Assembly: GCA_003439945.1 (NCBI GenBank)
Contig: QVRM01006840.1
Coordinates: forward strand, 12,501-76,500
Reading direction: 5' to 3'
Origin: Dermanyssus gallinae
Taxonomy: Eukaryota; Arthropoda; Arachnida; Mesostigmata; Dermanyssidae
Length of the DNA stretch: 64,000 nt
The stretch's first letter is position 1; every line of letters starts with the position of its first letter. A program made the translations under genes and the position numbers. Of this stretch, positions 23,176 through 35,382 are shown one piece after another. The notes beneath the pieces are model-generated. The model searched no databases and was not told the origin of the DNA. It was given only the letters and a program-made list of their open reading frames with translations.

Positions 23176-25414
23176 CGTCTGAGATGTCTTTAATTCTAGA
23201 TTGTGCAAGTTGCAAACATAAATCGCAAGTTTAGACGCAGCTCTTCGATTGTTGACAGCTGCGATTTTCCTTGTAGGCTTGCATATGTACTTGAATGACT
23301 TCGAATACAAGTTCGCCGTCCGCACGCCCTGTTTGTCGTGCACTGTTTTAGAGAGAGAAACGACAACTCGTACAACATTGGCGTCAGTATGAAAAACGCA
23401 TTGCTAGATTCTTGAAAGGTATGAACATTTAAGGTGTTGGAATTAGGTGTTGATACCTGGTTGGCAAAAAGCACGCTGTATAACATGAACTGAGGAATAC
23501 AATTATGTCAAAGGTAATACACGAGAATAGATAAGCCACACTTCATGATCGAGGTATCAAAAAAAAAACAATGGCCATCGTAACTAAACAATGCAACACA
23601 ACAGAGCAGTGATCTACAAAATAACATACTGCAGGTACCGCCAGTACCTCTCTCTTAAAGGAAAATGTGTCCGAAACAAAAAGTTTATGTATATAAATAC
23701 TGTGGGGAAATCGATATTGACTGATATTACGTAACGAAGTGTATATAATTTAACACTAGCCCGTTAACAGCGGCTGCAATTGACGTGCCTAAAAAGCACA
23801 AGTCGTAATTATGGTGTTAATCCACCAATAATACTAAATAAACAACAACAACAATTATATAAAACGTTCCTAACAGGACAGCAGAGGATTTCACAGGTGA
23901 CGGGAGAGTCCATTATTGACCTAGGGGGGAGCAGTTGTCCTAAGACGTTTATGTAGAGCCTGTAATAAAGATGACTAAAATATCGACGAATCGACAAATT
24001 ATTTTCCAGAGCTGCCTGATGGCGATGTATTTCGCCTACGTTCTTAGTCACCTGACCTACGCTGTACAAGTCTAGGGCTTGACACACTGCCACACAGCAC
24101 TACAAAAATGTAAACATTCTAACCTGTAGTCTTATAGATACATTTCTCGTAGTTGAAATTAGGCGTACATTCCTTTGAGTGCATATAAAGTTACCTGGCT
24201 TGGCAAAATATCGACATGGGACAACACATCTAACTTGCTTATTCTGTCACACGCCAACTCCAACCAGCCAAAGCTATCGATCAGAAACATCGAAGTCTTC
24301 TACTAGAACAAAGCACCAGCCTCCGTCAGGCAGACAAAGTCTTCGTTCAAATTCAAATTCAACCTAAAAGAGCATTACGTCAAAACTGGTATCTAGTTAA
24401 ACGTAATATCAGTAATGCAAATCATGTTGCAACACATTGTAAACAGATGAAAATGACAAATATAAGTTATACATTGTAATCTCATAAAAGGGGCTCCGAG
24501 CAAGCTATGTGCTTAAGGGAGCTCGAAATTAACGTGCGCAATTATCTATAAGAAATGTTGTCAACAAACAAATTTAATTTATTATAAGCTATAAAAGTGA
24601 AATTAAATAAAATTGTGCTAAAAATAATGATATACAAAATAAAATCAAGCCACGCTTTACTCCATGGTTTATCATAACCTTGCTCTATAGATAAGAGTCT
24701 TCAATGCGTTTTAGTTATAAGAGGGGGCGTATAATAAAAACGCATGATAATCATGTATTCGTGCATGTTTCTCGCGTTGCCCTTGGGTACGCATATAACA
24801 AGTACAATTTTAGCAATGCGTTGCCCACGTACGAAGTTGTTACCGTATATTCCAGGCTCAGCATTTTTTATCGTTCCGTTTACACGCGACATTGCTCGTG
24901 TTGTTTTTGTTCACTAAACAAATATTTAGGTGTCCATCTAATAAAATATTTACAAAGCTTAAATAAGATGAACAAATACGCCGAACTGACGTGAGCCCAC
25001 AACTTCAGCCCAGTGGCCTTCAAAACCTTGGCACCGCCGGGCCCCCTGACTGAGAGACTGCTTACTAAATTGGGCGAACGTTTAAAGATAACTACTAGGA
25101 AACAAGAAAGCCGCACAATTCTTACGCCAGAGACTTTTCATTGACGTCCAGCGGGGCAACGCGATCTCAATTTTGGGATCGCTTGCCGAACGGTGTAGAC
25201 CAGGGCTGTTCTAGACTGAAACTTAACACGTGTGCTTACACAGAATTGTAATATGAATTGATAATAAACAAATATTGCTAACAATAAGTAAAAACAAACT
25301 GGTTAGCTAGTTTACCTGTTTTGGTGTTAAAAAAAAGCTTGAATGGGACAGAACCTGCAAGCGCTCACATATGGGCAGTCCTCCACATCTCCGCTAAAAT
25401 TGTTGTAGCATAGC
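23176..25414. other. No gene identified
   Basis: About 2.2 kb of AT-rich sequence. Non-repetitive frames at 23,809-24,093 (minus, no ATG) and 24,880-25,116 (minus) have no motif I recognise. Confidence 0.45.
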
Positions 25415-25441
25415 TGTATATATATATATATATATATATAT
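25415..25441. repeat. (TA)n microsatellite
   Basis: About 13 TA units. A shorter tract follows at 25,522-25,539. Confidence 0.9.
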
Positions 25442-26639
25442 ACTTCCATTTACGATCAGGATGTGTATTTTGGCGCCCAGTCAACGGGGTCCGGCCAGTT
25501 CTCCCCCATATTTATACAAACATATATATATATATATACTGTCTCGGCACCCGGTCTCGGGCCTCGACAGGTCTCGGTGGGTGCAGGGTACCGTGCCAGT
25601 AGTCTTTACGGGTCTTCTCTCACGAGTCGGATGTTGCCGACCATACGCATCATCATCATCATCATCATCGTCATCATGATCGTCATGATCTTCATCACCG
25701 AGGGAACGGCAACGAGGAAGTCCAAGTACAACGAAACCAAGCCACCCATAGAGAGTAGGCGGCGCGAGCGCATAGTGGACCTCACTTCGCAAGGCCGACG
25801 AAGTGGGTTCGTTCTGGCGTTAGCCAGCCGCCAGCCATCTACCTAGCCTAGCCTAGCCTAGCCTAGATCAGGTCAGTCAGGACTGCTTTTCGACACAGGT
25901 TACTACGACAATGACCGTTAGTAATACTACCTACCTACCTACCGACCTACGCTCTAGTTCCACGACTCGAGAGAAGCGACTAGAGCGACGATTCTCTCGA
26001 ACTTCATTCGCCACCAACGTGTTTCGTCGTCGTTCAACGGGTCTTCATTCAGCAGTCGTGTCGTGTCCAGTCCAGCGACTGTTTCTGCTGCTGCTGCTGC
26101 TGCCGCGGTTGTTGTCGTTGCTGCCGCTGATATGTTGTGGCTCGTCTTGGCCGGCCATAGGATTTGGTCGGGCGTCAACACCATCACCAGCGTCGTCATC
26201 GTCGTCGTCGAGAATTGTGAGGCTGTCTCCGACGAGAGTGGCTCGGCGAGGTGGATCGGCGAGGCTGACCAGCAGCCGCAGCCGCAGCAGCAGAAGCAGA
26301 ACAAAGCGCGAAGGGAAGATGCGACGCCACGACCTTGGATGTGAATTCGACTGTGAAATGCGTCCGTCTGTCCTCCTGTGTGTCCTGTGTGCTCTCCGAG
26401 TATGTATGTGTGTGTGTGTGGGGGGGGGGGGGGGATCTATGTGCCTCTCTCTCTCTGGCTGTGTGTCGTCTCATGGATGGTGATGATCATACATAGCCAC
26501 ACCGACGATCACAATGACGGCAATAACAATGACGACACACCAATAAGCATAACGACGAATCTCGAGTTGGGCGGAGTCCAGCAACTTCTTCTTGAGAGCA
26601 GCACAAGCAGTAACAACAACAGACCTCTCGTTCAAACGA

Positions 26640-26700
26640 GACGTCGTCGTCCTTCCTTGTCGTCGTCGTCGTCGTCGTTGTCGTCGTCGTCGCTACCGCC
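26640..26700. repeat. GTC/CGT trinucleotide array
   Basis: About 20 units of CGT/GTC, almost uninterrupted. Confidence 0.85.
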
Positions 26701-26889
26701 GCGATGATGGAAGGATCTCACCGCGCCCGCCGACATTGCGGCTGGACACAAGATTGAAAAACAACACATACGCAGGCTGCTACTTCTGCTTCTACTAACT
26801 CTACGAGGACAACCTGGTAACGTGTTGAACGACGGCTACCTGCTATCGGCTGAGGTCACCACCACCACCACCCCAGTGCTTGACCACCC

Positions 26890-27020
26890 CACCTACATCA
26901 TCATCATCATCATCATCCATCTCATCATCATCATCATCATCCATCTCATCATCACCATCATCATCCTCCATCTCATCATCACCATCATCATCCTCATTCT
27001 CATCATCATCATCATCTGTA
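26890..27020. repeat. ATC trinucleotide array with higher-order period
   Basis: ATC units are broken at regular spacing by CATCTC or CACC. This gives a longer period (about 24-27 bp) laid over the trinucleotide. Confidence 0.88.
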
Positions 27021-27674
27021 TCGGGGACCAACCATCGGGGGCCCATTATCAGCCGTGCTCTTACAGTACCTTCCGCAGCACCACGCTGTTCGGCTCCACC
27101 GTACGGCCGTGCGGCCGGTTGGTTGGTTGGTTGGTCGGTCGGTCGGTCGATCAGTCTGGTCCGCTGGCACTAACAGTACCAATCCGCAGCAGCAGCAGCA
27201 GCAGCAACAACAGCGGCACCAGCACCCCCAAGCCCAACCCCCAAGTGAGGAACGTAGCTAGGCAGACAAACAGGCAGGCAGGCAGGTAAGTCGCTAGGAC
27301 GAAAAGCAGAAGCAAAGGAAAGAAAATGGAGACTGACGGTCGGACGGACAGAAGGCGCACTGCGGGTCAGGCAGGTCGGGGGATCGGCGGCTGGCGACGG
27401 CGGCTGGCGACGAATGAGGAGCCGCCAGCAGTGGCGATCTCTGATGGAAGGCCGCATCAGACGGTCACCACCAACGTTAAGTCGTCGGGGAGTCCACGAC
27501 GACCGCGACCACCAGACAAGCTGCTGCGGCTGCTACTACTGTAACGAGAGACTCAGCGAGAGAGAGAGAGAGAGAAAGAGAATGGGGAGGGTGGACAGCG
27601 AGAGAAGGAGAGCCCCAATGAGTCTTGTGTTCGCTATTGCTGGCGCTATTTTTTGGCACGGTCATCACGGTTGT

Positions 27675-27760
27675 AGTGTTTGCTGTTGTTATTGTTGTTG
27701 TTGTTGTGCTGCTATTGTTGTTGTTGTTGTTGTTATCGTCATTGTCATCATCATCATCGG
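27675..27760. repeat. GTT then ATC trinucleotide array
   Basis: GTT/GCT units pass into ATC units near 27,740. Confidence 0.85.
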
Positions 27761-28059
27761 CGTAGGTTCCAGCACGGTCACCGTTGCACCATCACACGAG
27801 AGACGACGAACAAGGACCGTTAGGCGGATAACGGCCAATGGCGCTGTCCTAGAGGTCCGAATACCATTACTACATTTAATACTTCTACCACTACTACTAC
27901 TACTACTATTATTACTTTGTTTTTTTTTATTGAACCCACTACACGTGTGGTGCGGCATTTGTATGTGAAAATCAGCGGAAATGTTTTGCACCTTTCTTCG
28001 CGGTTTTTTTTGTGTAGTTGTAGTTATGTTGGTCCTACTATTATTACTACTAAAATCCT

Positions 28060-28168
28060 TTCGGGGTTGGGGACTCTCAGCCAAGATTTAACGTCCACGG
28101 GACTGCTTTTCGCATTGCTTCATAGACGGACTACCCCCAGAAACACTAACGTGCAACGGTGGGGCTCG
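28060..28168 (-). mobile_element. SINE-2, 3' fragment
   Basis: Reverse-orientation match to the 3' half of the family, including CAGCCAAGATTTAACGTCCA. It ends at GGTGGGGCTCG, before the promoter boxes. Confidence 0.8.
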
Positions 28169-28220
28169 TTTACTACTTCAACATCTTCTTCGACACTATT
28201 ATTACTACTACTACTAAAAG

Positions 28221-28388
28221 TTTTCGGGCTGACCCTCAGCCAAGATTTAACGTCCACGGAACTGTTTTTCACATTGCTTCATAGACGGACCCCCATAAAT
28301 ACAAATGTGCAACGGTGGGGTTCGAACCCGCGCACCTATGTGTCTCCTCCGGTTGCGAGGCGCAGACTTTAGCCACCACGCCACCGAC
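28221..28388 (-). mobile_element. SINE-2, best-preserved copy
   Basis: Complete on the minus strand: head with A box TGGCGTGGTGGC, B box GGTTCGAACCC, GC-rich middle and end TCAGCCCGAAAA. The B box matches the canonical tRNA form exactly. Confidence 0.88.
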
Positions 28389-28941
28389 TACTACTACTAC
28401 TACGCCAGTTACTGTTACTACTACTGCCACTACCAGCGACAATAAACAACACCTATCAACCGGCCACGTTAAATTGACCATCGCCAGCAGATAGACAGAC
28501 AGACATACAAACAGACTGTTCTCCCTATCAACTCTGTGTACGACTTCACCTGACCCGGTGAGCGTATGTGCATACATGTGGTGTGTGCCAGATAGGTATG
28601 GATGTACCGACAGGCGACGGCAGTGGCGGCAGTGGCGGCAGCAGCAACAGCACAACATTGAACCGATCTACCGATAGAGAGAGCAAACCCGTGTAGTAGT
28701 ACTTAGGCGTACACATGGCGAATCCGCGGGAGAAGACAATTTGACTAGGCGCAATGCTCGCGGCGGCGCAAATTTGCCCAGCTCACCCAGCACGCTCTTT
28801 TAGGGGTAGAAACCCCACAACGTCGTCGATTCAACAACGGTACGAGAAGCAGAAGCAGAAGAAGAAGAAAAAGACGACGACGACGAAGATTTACAGAGAA
28901 ACCAAACAAACAAAAGACATTGTTTGCACTACTACGTAAAG

Positions 28942-29094
28942 TTTTCGGGCTGACCCTCAGCCAAGATTTAACGTCTACGGAACTGTTTTTCACATTGCTT
29001 CATAGACGGACTACCCCCATAAATACACATGTGCAACGGTGGGGCTCGAACCCGCGCACCTATGTGTCTCCTCCGGTTGCGAGGCGGAGACTTA
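28942..29094 (-). mobile_element. SINE-2, near-complete copy
   Basis: Very close to the 28,221 copy but cut off within the head just after the GCGAGGCGGAGAC segment, so the A box is lost. Three copies lie in about 1 kb, all minus. Confidence 0.85.
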
Positions 29095-29230
29095 ATACTA
29101 CTACTACTACTGGTTGTACTATTGTATAGATTGCAGAGTACCGCAACGAGCAACATCGGACGACAGCAGTCCTGCTCACCACCCACTATTCACCCGGTAG
29201 TTATTGGTCGCCAATATAGTAAGTGTTGAT

Positions 29231-29287
29231 GAAGATTGATTGTTGCGTCGAAACACTGTGATGTAACATAAACACACTTAATAGATA
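29231..29287 (+). repeat. Dispersed repeat C, 3' fragment
   Basis: Matches the 3' block (GTCGAAACACTGTGATGTAA onward) and the end TTAATAGATAAATA of the BOLA2-intron copies, but lacks the CAGCCCGGG block. Confidence 0.75.
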
Positions 29288-29684
29288 AATAGTAATAATA
29301 TAATACGCGTCATACTAGTGTAAAGCTAGTAGTTAAACACATATTAAAAACAACCTCCTTAAAAAATGTTTAATTCTAGTAGTTAAACACACTCGTTTTA
29401 TTATAGTTTTCAAGCAGAATTGCTGGCAGAAGCTAGTTAGCTTAATCAGTGCATTGGCAGTTGAATTTTGTGCTGTCATTATCGCCAAATGACTCTATTA
29501 GAAAAATCCAGACGGACGAACCGACGGGCAGTGCATGTCGCCGTAGTAGCGTAATAGACGTAACTGTGCTGTGCGGACTCACTACGAACACTAATGAGTC
29601 ATCTGGAGCACAACATACGCTGGCTGCGATCGAGGTCCATATATATATATATATATGATCCTCGATCGCAGCAAGCGTATGTTG

Positions 29685-29726
<42 letters not shown>

Positions 29727-30085
29727 GTAAAAGAATAGTCAAGATATATGTGTGTGTGTGTATTTGTAGAAATGCACATATGTCCTTGTTCCACGATAGT
29801 AAAAATTGTGCCGGATTTTTCAACTTTATATATAACCGCCCGCCATCTGGCAACTGCCTAGGGAGCTGTGCAATATTCAATCCAAGAACCTCAGTTGCTG
29901 ATTGCGCATCCAGTTCTATTCGGCAATCGCTGTGACAGCATCCTCTAAGTGGACTCCCTTCTACCGACGACCATACTTCAGCGCATATATATATATATAT
30001 ATAAAATACGTAGGCCCAAAATGATCCAAGATGATTTGGAAACGATACAGGAAATTGTAAAGCTCTTGAAACCAATATTGCAACA
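29288..30085. other. Intergenic with hairpin and TA tracts
   Basis: No gene seen. Contains the inverted repeat at 29,607-29,688, (TA)n at 29,689-29,721 and a short TA tract at 29,983-30,003. Confidence 0.45.
29607..29688. repeat. 29-bp inverted repeat with a TA-rich loop
   Basis: 29,607-29,635 is the reverse complement of 29,660-29,688 with one mismatch. The loop is mainly (TA)n and another (TA)n follows directly. Confidence 0.92.
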
Positions 30086-30771
30086 TGGTCTCAGAGAAGC
30101 CTCGTTTCGGAGTGAGAGTGAAATTCTAATGTGTGGTACTGGTGGTATTGCTCGACTTAGGTGCACAAATGGTGCGATCGCGAGATGACCAGTTCCCCTA
30201 TAAAGAAGCAGCCAAGCATATACTCGTGTTCGTAATACAATTCTGCTAGAAGAAGTAACATAGTCTTTTAGGAGTGAATTTGCAAAAATTAAAATTTTAT
30301 CATTAGCTTTCACGTTCAATTCTTCAAATGAATAACATAACCGTACGACCACTCACAGCGCTTAAACTTAATAAATTCAAGCAAACGCACATTTCGATAA
30401 TTCTATGGCGATACGAGCCTGGTTGCGAAGCATTTAAATACGTGCAACGAAGCTCTGCAGGCGCTATCAAATGTGTACAGTGCTTCGCAGAGGCAACGTC
30501 GAGCAATTACTGTGAGGTACTAAATAGTTGTGCGTGCTTCTGGAGCTATGACAAGTGATTTATCTGATGGAACAAGTCATTTGCGCATGTACTCAATCTG
30601 GACATGGCCGCCGGAAAACCTTAATTACTCCACAACCGAAAGATAATAAGAGAACTTCATTTTTTGCGGATTTTCTTCTAAACGACAATGTCGCATCTTC
30701 TAGCCGGTCGTCGTATATTCTTCAGAGAAGCACTCTCACTCTGAAACAAGTTTTCTCCGGAGCTATGCCCC
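30086..30771. mobile_element. Hairpin element E, rearranged copy
   Basis: Left end 30,086-30,130 and right end 30,730-30,771 match the terminal inverted repeats of the element at 62,209-62,545, with the shared core TTTCGGAGTGAGAGTG. Internal homologous pieces occur near 30,265-30,315 (inverted) and 30,664-30,724 (same orientation), so this copy is rearranged or two nested copies. Confidence 0.65.
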
Positions 30772-30921
30772 ATTGAAAAACATATTTACTTTCTCGAGCT
30801 CTATAATTCCCTATATTGCTTTCGAAATAATGTTGAGTAGTCCGGAATATAAATATATATATATATATATAGAGAAAATATTGTGATGATTTATTATCCA
30901 ATCTCTATATATATGGGCATA

Positions 30922-30923
<2 letters not shown>

Positions 30924-30994
<71 letters not shown>
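30924..30994. repeat. (TA)n microsatellite
   Basis: About 35 units. A shorter tract lies at 30,851-30,871. Confidence 0.95.
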
Positions 30995-30996
<2 letters not shown>

Positions 30997-32195
30997 AGTA
31001 TGCAATCGCATAAGACACAGTTGCAAGTGTACTGCGGACGCTCATTGCCCAGCAGCAAGCTCAAACCAATGCGTTACATATATGAAATATGCAAAACACT
31101 CGCTGAGTAAATTTGATGTTACCTCATTAACTGCGCTATAACTACAAGTGCGCACATGATAGAGCCCAACAATGTAGAATACCAGAAGAACGGCGAAACA
31201 GCTTTTTGTAACCTGTATATACGTGGAGTTGGAAATGATACAGACCCAAAGCATACCGCGGCATTGCTTTGTCAAACGTCTTGTATATGGTACGTATATC
31301 CCTCATTACATCGCGGCTCTTGCACGATTGATACACTGCTGGCGAAATGTTGTACGCGGCGTTCATAGATGTTTGTTGTCGTCTTTGCGCAATAGCCCCC
31401 TCTGTATGTATTTATACACGACCGGCCCAGCGATAATCTTAAGGGATTGCAAATGAATATCCATGCAAATGATCATTTGTTATGAACCTCATTTTAGATA
31501 TGCTCCCGTGTGACCCAAACAAAGTTCTCCGATACAGTGACTTCAAAAACGAAAGAAACAAACTTCGTCACCGATAGTTTCAAAAAATGAATAGTATAAC
31601 ATGGATATGACGATGACGCCCATAGATGACCGCCTTGATGGTGAAGATTCCGCAACCACAGAAGCAACGTAACAACGCGAGCCAGGCAGCGAAGTGCCAA
31701 GCGTGCAGATACAACACGCACATCGAATCTTTCAACACTCACAGTCTTTTACCATGAGAGAAGAAGGCGATCATTATAACCAGTGTAGTCAATCTCTTTT
31801 ACTAGCTATCAAGGACGCCTAAATGAGATAAACCAGTCATCGTAAAGGCAGAGATTATGATAGCGCGTTTAATTCTGTGGCGTCGTCGTCAAGAATGGTT
31901 ACTCTCCCCGAGCAGAACCTGCTAGCAGAGTGTCGCTAGCAGGTTCTGCTCGGGGAGCTTCTGCCGATGGTCGCATCTAACACACCTAACACTGTGATCC
32001 ACTGCGCGTATGTTTGTTTCGGTAAGACGGCAAATTCACTGGGCGAACGGAATTTTCCGTCCGAAATGAAGGGCAATCGGCGGGCAACTTAAGTTAATTC
32101 TCTTTCTCGCCCTCCCTCTCTCTTCCATCTTCGTCTCTCTTTCGTAGTGCATAAAATGTCTTGTGAGCTCCACTGATACACTGTCTTTTTTGTAG
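30995..32195. other. No gene identified; perfect hairpin inside
   Basis: Only short frames. Contains the inverted repeat at 31,904-31,957. Confidence 0.45.
31904..31957. repeat. Perfect 23-bp inverted repeat, 8-bp loop
   Basis: Arms 31,904-31,926 and 31,935-31,957 are exact complements and GC-rich (CTCCCCGAGCAGAACC at the left end). It stands in otherwise non-repetitive DNA. Confidence 0.95.
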
Positions 32196-32334
32196 AGGCG
32201 GAAATATCTTCTCGATAGCGCCATCATTGGCGGCGGCCAGAACGGCGCTGTCATTAACTCCGACGTAAGAGCCCTGACGAAAAAGTTCAGAACTGGTGAA
32301 GGCGTCTCAGCGACAACTGTCAAAGCTAGCTGTG
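32196..32334 (+). CDS. Candidate internal exon, unrecognised protein
   Basis: A pyrimidine-rich acceptor (CTTTTTTGTAG, ending at 32,195) precedes a 139-bp open segment, and a strong donor GTAAGT starts at 32,335. In the frame open throughout it reads RRKYLLDSAIIGGGQNGAVI and continues about 26 residues to KASC, leaving phase 1. The composition is protein-like and not repetitive. No partner exons were found nearby and I do not recognise the sequence. Confidence 0.3.
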
Positions 32335-32858
32335 GTAAGTAGAGATTATCTGCGTTTTTGCCGGGAGTAAAATCTCACAATCTGAAGACGTTTCAAATTA
32401 AGAAGAAAAATACACACGGCCACCGGATAAAAACACCTGTTTTTTTTCTGGACTCAACGGTAGAACGGCAGCACTTTCAACATCTGTATCGTCGCGCCAT
32501 ATCGACAACAGCGTAATACGCCCCAATGAAACCATTAAGTAGTGCCGCATTTTTTCGGGTACGTCTAAACTTGTGTGAATCCTGAGTGTATTTACGAACT
32601 TGCAACGATATCGATGGCAATATATCGCCAGTTAAACGCAGTTACCGTAGACTGCGTCCCGCTTAGGTTCATGGCGACCGAGCAAGAAATGGCGGCATAC
32701 TAGTTTGATTGGAAGCAAAGATGTTCGAAGTACGAAACACGGCCACCATATTGCTATCTCCTGTAAAAGAACATATCTGAGCCGGCACAACTCTATGTGC
32801 GTCGAGCGCGGCCCTCAAAGTTCTTGACATAGATGTCGTGTTGGGATTAAACTTACAG

Positions 32859-32895
<37 letters not shown>

Positions 32896-33010
32896 GGGTC
32901 CAGATCTTCGTCGTCACTTTATTTTACCAACTAACTGTTTACTGTAAGGGCATTAACGTTGCAATATTGTAGTGCAGCACTCGACCGCACACATCCTTTT
33001 CCATATGACC
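32335..33010. other. No gene identified
   Basis: If the exon at 32,196 is real this is intron. It includes a (TA)n tract at 32,862-32,892. Confidence 0.4.
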
Positions 33011-33400
33011 CTATTCCAAGGCCAACTTCTCCGTGATATATGGTTCACTGCAGACACCGCGGGCTGGCAGGCACCTCGTATATACGATATGTCCGTGCAG
33101 CACAAGGCCAGATGATGCGGCTGTTTTCTCTTCACTTGGTTGTGACGGGATCCAATGAGATAACCTCAATTGCCATGCGACAAGATAATGATATTGATAT
33201 GATATGATATCAATGAAAATATTGATATGAGATGACATATTCGCGAATTCTTCGATTGCGAATCGTGGCCAAGGTAAGCTTGCCCACCGTTCTTGGAACC
33301 GCTGATAATATGCGGGCACATAGTGATGAACTGTAGACGTGGATAACGAAAATCGACCGCGGTGCAAGTGCTGCTCCTCGACCATCAGACAAGCCAGCAT
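33011..33400 (-). CDS. Unrecognised open frame of 129 codons
   Basis: Starts with ATG at 33,400 and is the longest non-repetitive ATG-initiated frame outside the named genes and transposons. It has no signal peptide, membrane segment or motif that I recognise. The region also contains GATATGATATCAATG-type short repeats (33,191-33,235). It may be a chance frame. Confidence 0.15.
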   Translation of the reverse strand: MLACLMVEEQHLHRGRFSLSTSTVHHYVPAYYQRFQERWASLPWPRFAIEEFANMSSHINIFIDIISYQYHYLVAWQLRLSHWIPSQPSEEKTAASSGLVLHGHIVYTRCLPARGVCSEPYITEKLALE

Positions 33401-33859
33401 GGTTGCATTTCGCTACAGCAACTTGTCAACAATGCTTGTCCAACTGAAACACGCCTTGATCCCGGATGTGGCGACGTATCTCTTGTGTTCGTACATGTCA
33501 TGATTTGTTTTTATAAAACACAAAGCGTCCCTCATGAAAGTTCACCAGTTCCGAGCAAAATCCGAGAGTTCCGAAAAAGTTCCAACTGGAACAAATAACG
33601 TGGAATGTCCTCTAAAGCGGCTATCTAAGACGTAATGTGAGTGGATCACACATCAGGGAGAGTTTGTGCGTGTGACTCCAGGAGTGGAAATGACATATTT
33701 AACATGGCATGTAGGAATGGGGTTGTACTTCATGATTTTCAAATTTTTCAAGTTAATCTGTTTTAAACGACGCATGAAATAGTTTCTTAATTTTAAAGAA
33801 CACCTGCACGGAAAGTTTGCTCAAAAAAATCTTAAGGTATATATATAGATATATATGTA

Positions 33860-33934
33860 GGGCTACAAAAAAGTTTTTTGGTTTTGTCCGTAGAGAATCA
33901 TTAAAAAAAACCGAAAACACTTTTTTGTAGACCC
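33860..33934. mobile_element. Mini hairpin element F, copy 1
   Basis: 75 bp starting GGGCTACAA and ending TTGTAGACCC, so the ends are complementary. The interior contains GGTTTTGTCCGTA. The second copy at 56,200-56,276 has the same ends and core. Both sit next to TA-rich sequence, which suggests a very short non-autonomous DNA element. Confidence 0.75.
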
Positions 33935-34801
33935 AATATAAGCTACAAGAAGAATACAAATAAATTGGACTTTAAAATCTATGTTTTGGCTAACAAGGAA
34001 ACCTGAGAAAACTGGTCAAACGTCTATCATTGATAATTTCTAAAGAGGGTACTCTGTAACTGTCACTCGTATGTGTACTCAAAACAATCATCCACCACTA
34101 CCACGACGTTAACTGTGTGAAAAAGCGTGTAATAACGGCACTGGCTAAATTAAAATATTGAAGCTGACCAATCCCTGTGTATTTCTACTTCTTCAAAATG
34201 GGGAATAAATATATGCACATAATATCGCTTGCAAATGTTTAAGCTTGCAACGCTATCTAACGGAGATTTTCCGATCTACTAAATGATTGAAATTGTAAAA
34301 ACGCAACCAGGACTTACTACAATACGGAGAGATATTTGGTAACTATGCAAATCTACATCCTTCGGTTTGGCATATATATATATATAATATGCAAGTTTCT
34401 TGCATACGAGTACATACTCTAAACTATACGATTATTTTAACGCTTACATCAGAGTGTTGTCCGTGAGCGTGCGACCATCGGAGATTATTCAAGGCTGCTA
34501 GCTTATCGATTTACTCAAGTTTTGCTTTCCTAGATTTTGGGAATTTGCTTCATATGTCGATTAACGGATTGAGACTCCATTGCCAAGTGAGCTTGAGCAC
34601 ACAATGTAAGCATTCTCCGGGATAGACATTCAGGAATATGGAGTCTATCCCTGCATTTCTTGTTTAACAAATAAGTTTGACCAATAAAACTGCATGCAAA
34701 TGAATAGGGGCCGAAGCCTCAAATTAGAAACTTCATGGTGCCTACAGCATGAGCTCTGAAGCTTTTCCGTCCTTCTACCTGGGTAATCTATGCTTTGTTG
34801 T

Positions 34802-35068
34802 CTAGCGTTCGTCGATGTCATGGCGGCGCATCTCGCCTTTCCGGTTTTCTGGGTCGTTGATTCGAACACCTAATGCACTTGAGTGTTCATGTGTCTCCAT
34901 GGCCCAATTATTTACGCCAAGCAAGAGCCTCCTCGTGGATTCTAGAGTTCTTCCTTGGAAATATTGAGGGCCTGCAGCGCAACTAGACATATCGCTCCGG
35001 AAAGTGTCGGCTCTTGTACCGTTCTGCCGAAAAGAGTCTAGAGCACGCCTGCAGAAGACATCAACCAT
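34802..35068 (-). CDS. Unrecognised open frame of 88 codons
   Basis: ATG at 35,068. The translation is non-repetitive and charged at the C-terminus (NDPENRKGEMRRHDIDER). It lies downstream of UTP23 on the same strand, so it might be part of a UTP23 transcript tail or a separate small gene. Its start overlaps a minus-strand AATAAA (35,068-35,073) that could serve UTP23. No family recognised. Confidence 0.18.
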   Translation of the reverse strand: MVDVFCRRALDSFRQNGTRADTFRSDMSSCAAGPQYFQGRTLESTRRLLLGVNNWAMETHEHSSALGVRINDPENRKGEMRRHDIDER

Positions 35069-35190
35069 TTATTGGACCATCTGCAGTAATGATTTAATAT
35101 ACACCTATACATGCCAACTCAACTTTTTACATAGTCGTTCTACAATATTCAATTGAATCAATTGCATCGTTAGCCTTCAACTGAGACAAA

Positions 35191-35382
35191 CTATTTAAAT
35201 AAAGATACACTTTTATCTGTGATGGACGCCGCCTTTTTGACAAGTTCATCATAGTCACCCACAACGCACAGGCTAACTTCGCAGACTTGTAGTAAAATTC
35301 GAGCCTTAGACGTGGATGCTAAACCCCCTACAGTGACCCATGGAATACCACCGTCTAAGACCTGACCCAACCCGATAGACAT
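35191..35382 (-). CDS. Unrecognised open frame of 63 codons
   Basis: ATG at 35,382, with protein-like text (GGIPWVTVGGLASTSKARIL). It lies 330 bp beyond the UTP23 stop on the same strand, probably within the 3' untranslated region. No motif identified. Confidence 0.15.
   Translation of the reverse strand: MSIGLGQVLDGGIPWVTVGGLASTSKARILLQVCEVSLCVVGDYDELVKKAASITDKSVSLFK

Larger units (their letters stand above)
25600..28750. other. Second GC-rich trinucleotide-repeat region
   Basis: Same character as 3,060-6,520, with ATC, GTC/CGT, CTG, CAG and GTT arrays and drifting tetranucleotides such as CTAGC (25,845-25,866). There is a long G run at 26,420-26,434 and a GA array at 27,558-27,576. Frames are poly D, S, I, V or L and open on both strands, so none is called. 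It could be a leader exon or promoter region of an unseen gene. Confidence 0.4.
33401..35190. other. Mostly non-genic
   Basis: Contains hairpin element F (33,860-33,934), a short TA tract at 34,372-34,387 and one unproven minus-strand frame (34,802-35,068). Confidence 0.4.

Noticed and set aside
24179..24367. Frame with LTCLFCHTPTPTSQ
   Set aside because: One C-x2-C is not enough for a retrotransposon C-terminus, and no other motif is adjacent.
28330..28388. tRNA gene on the minus strand
   Set aside because: The B box is canonical but the sequence is the head of SINE-2, repeated with its body at 28,942 and elsewhere.
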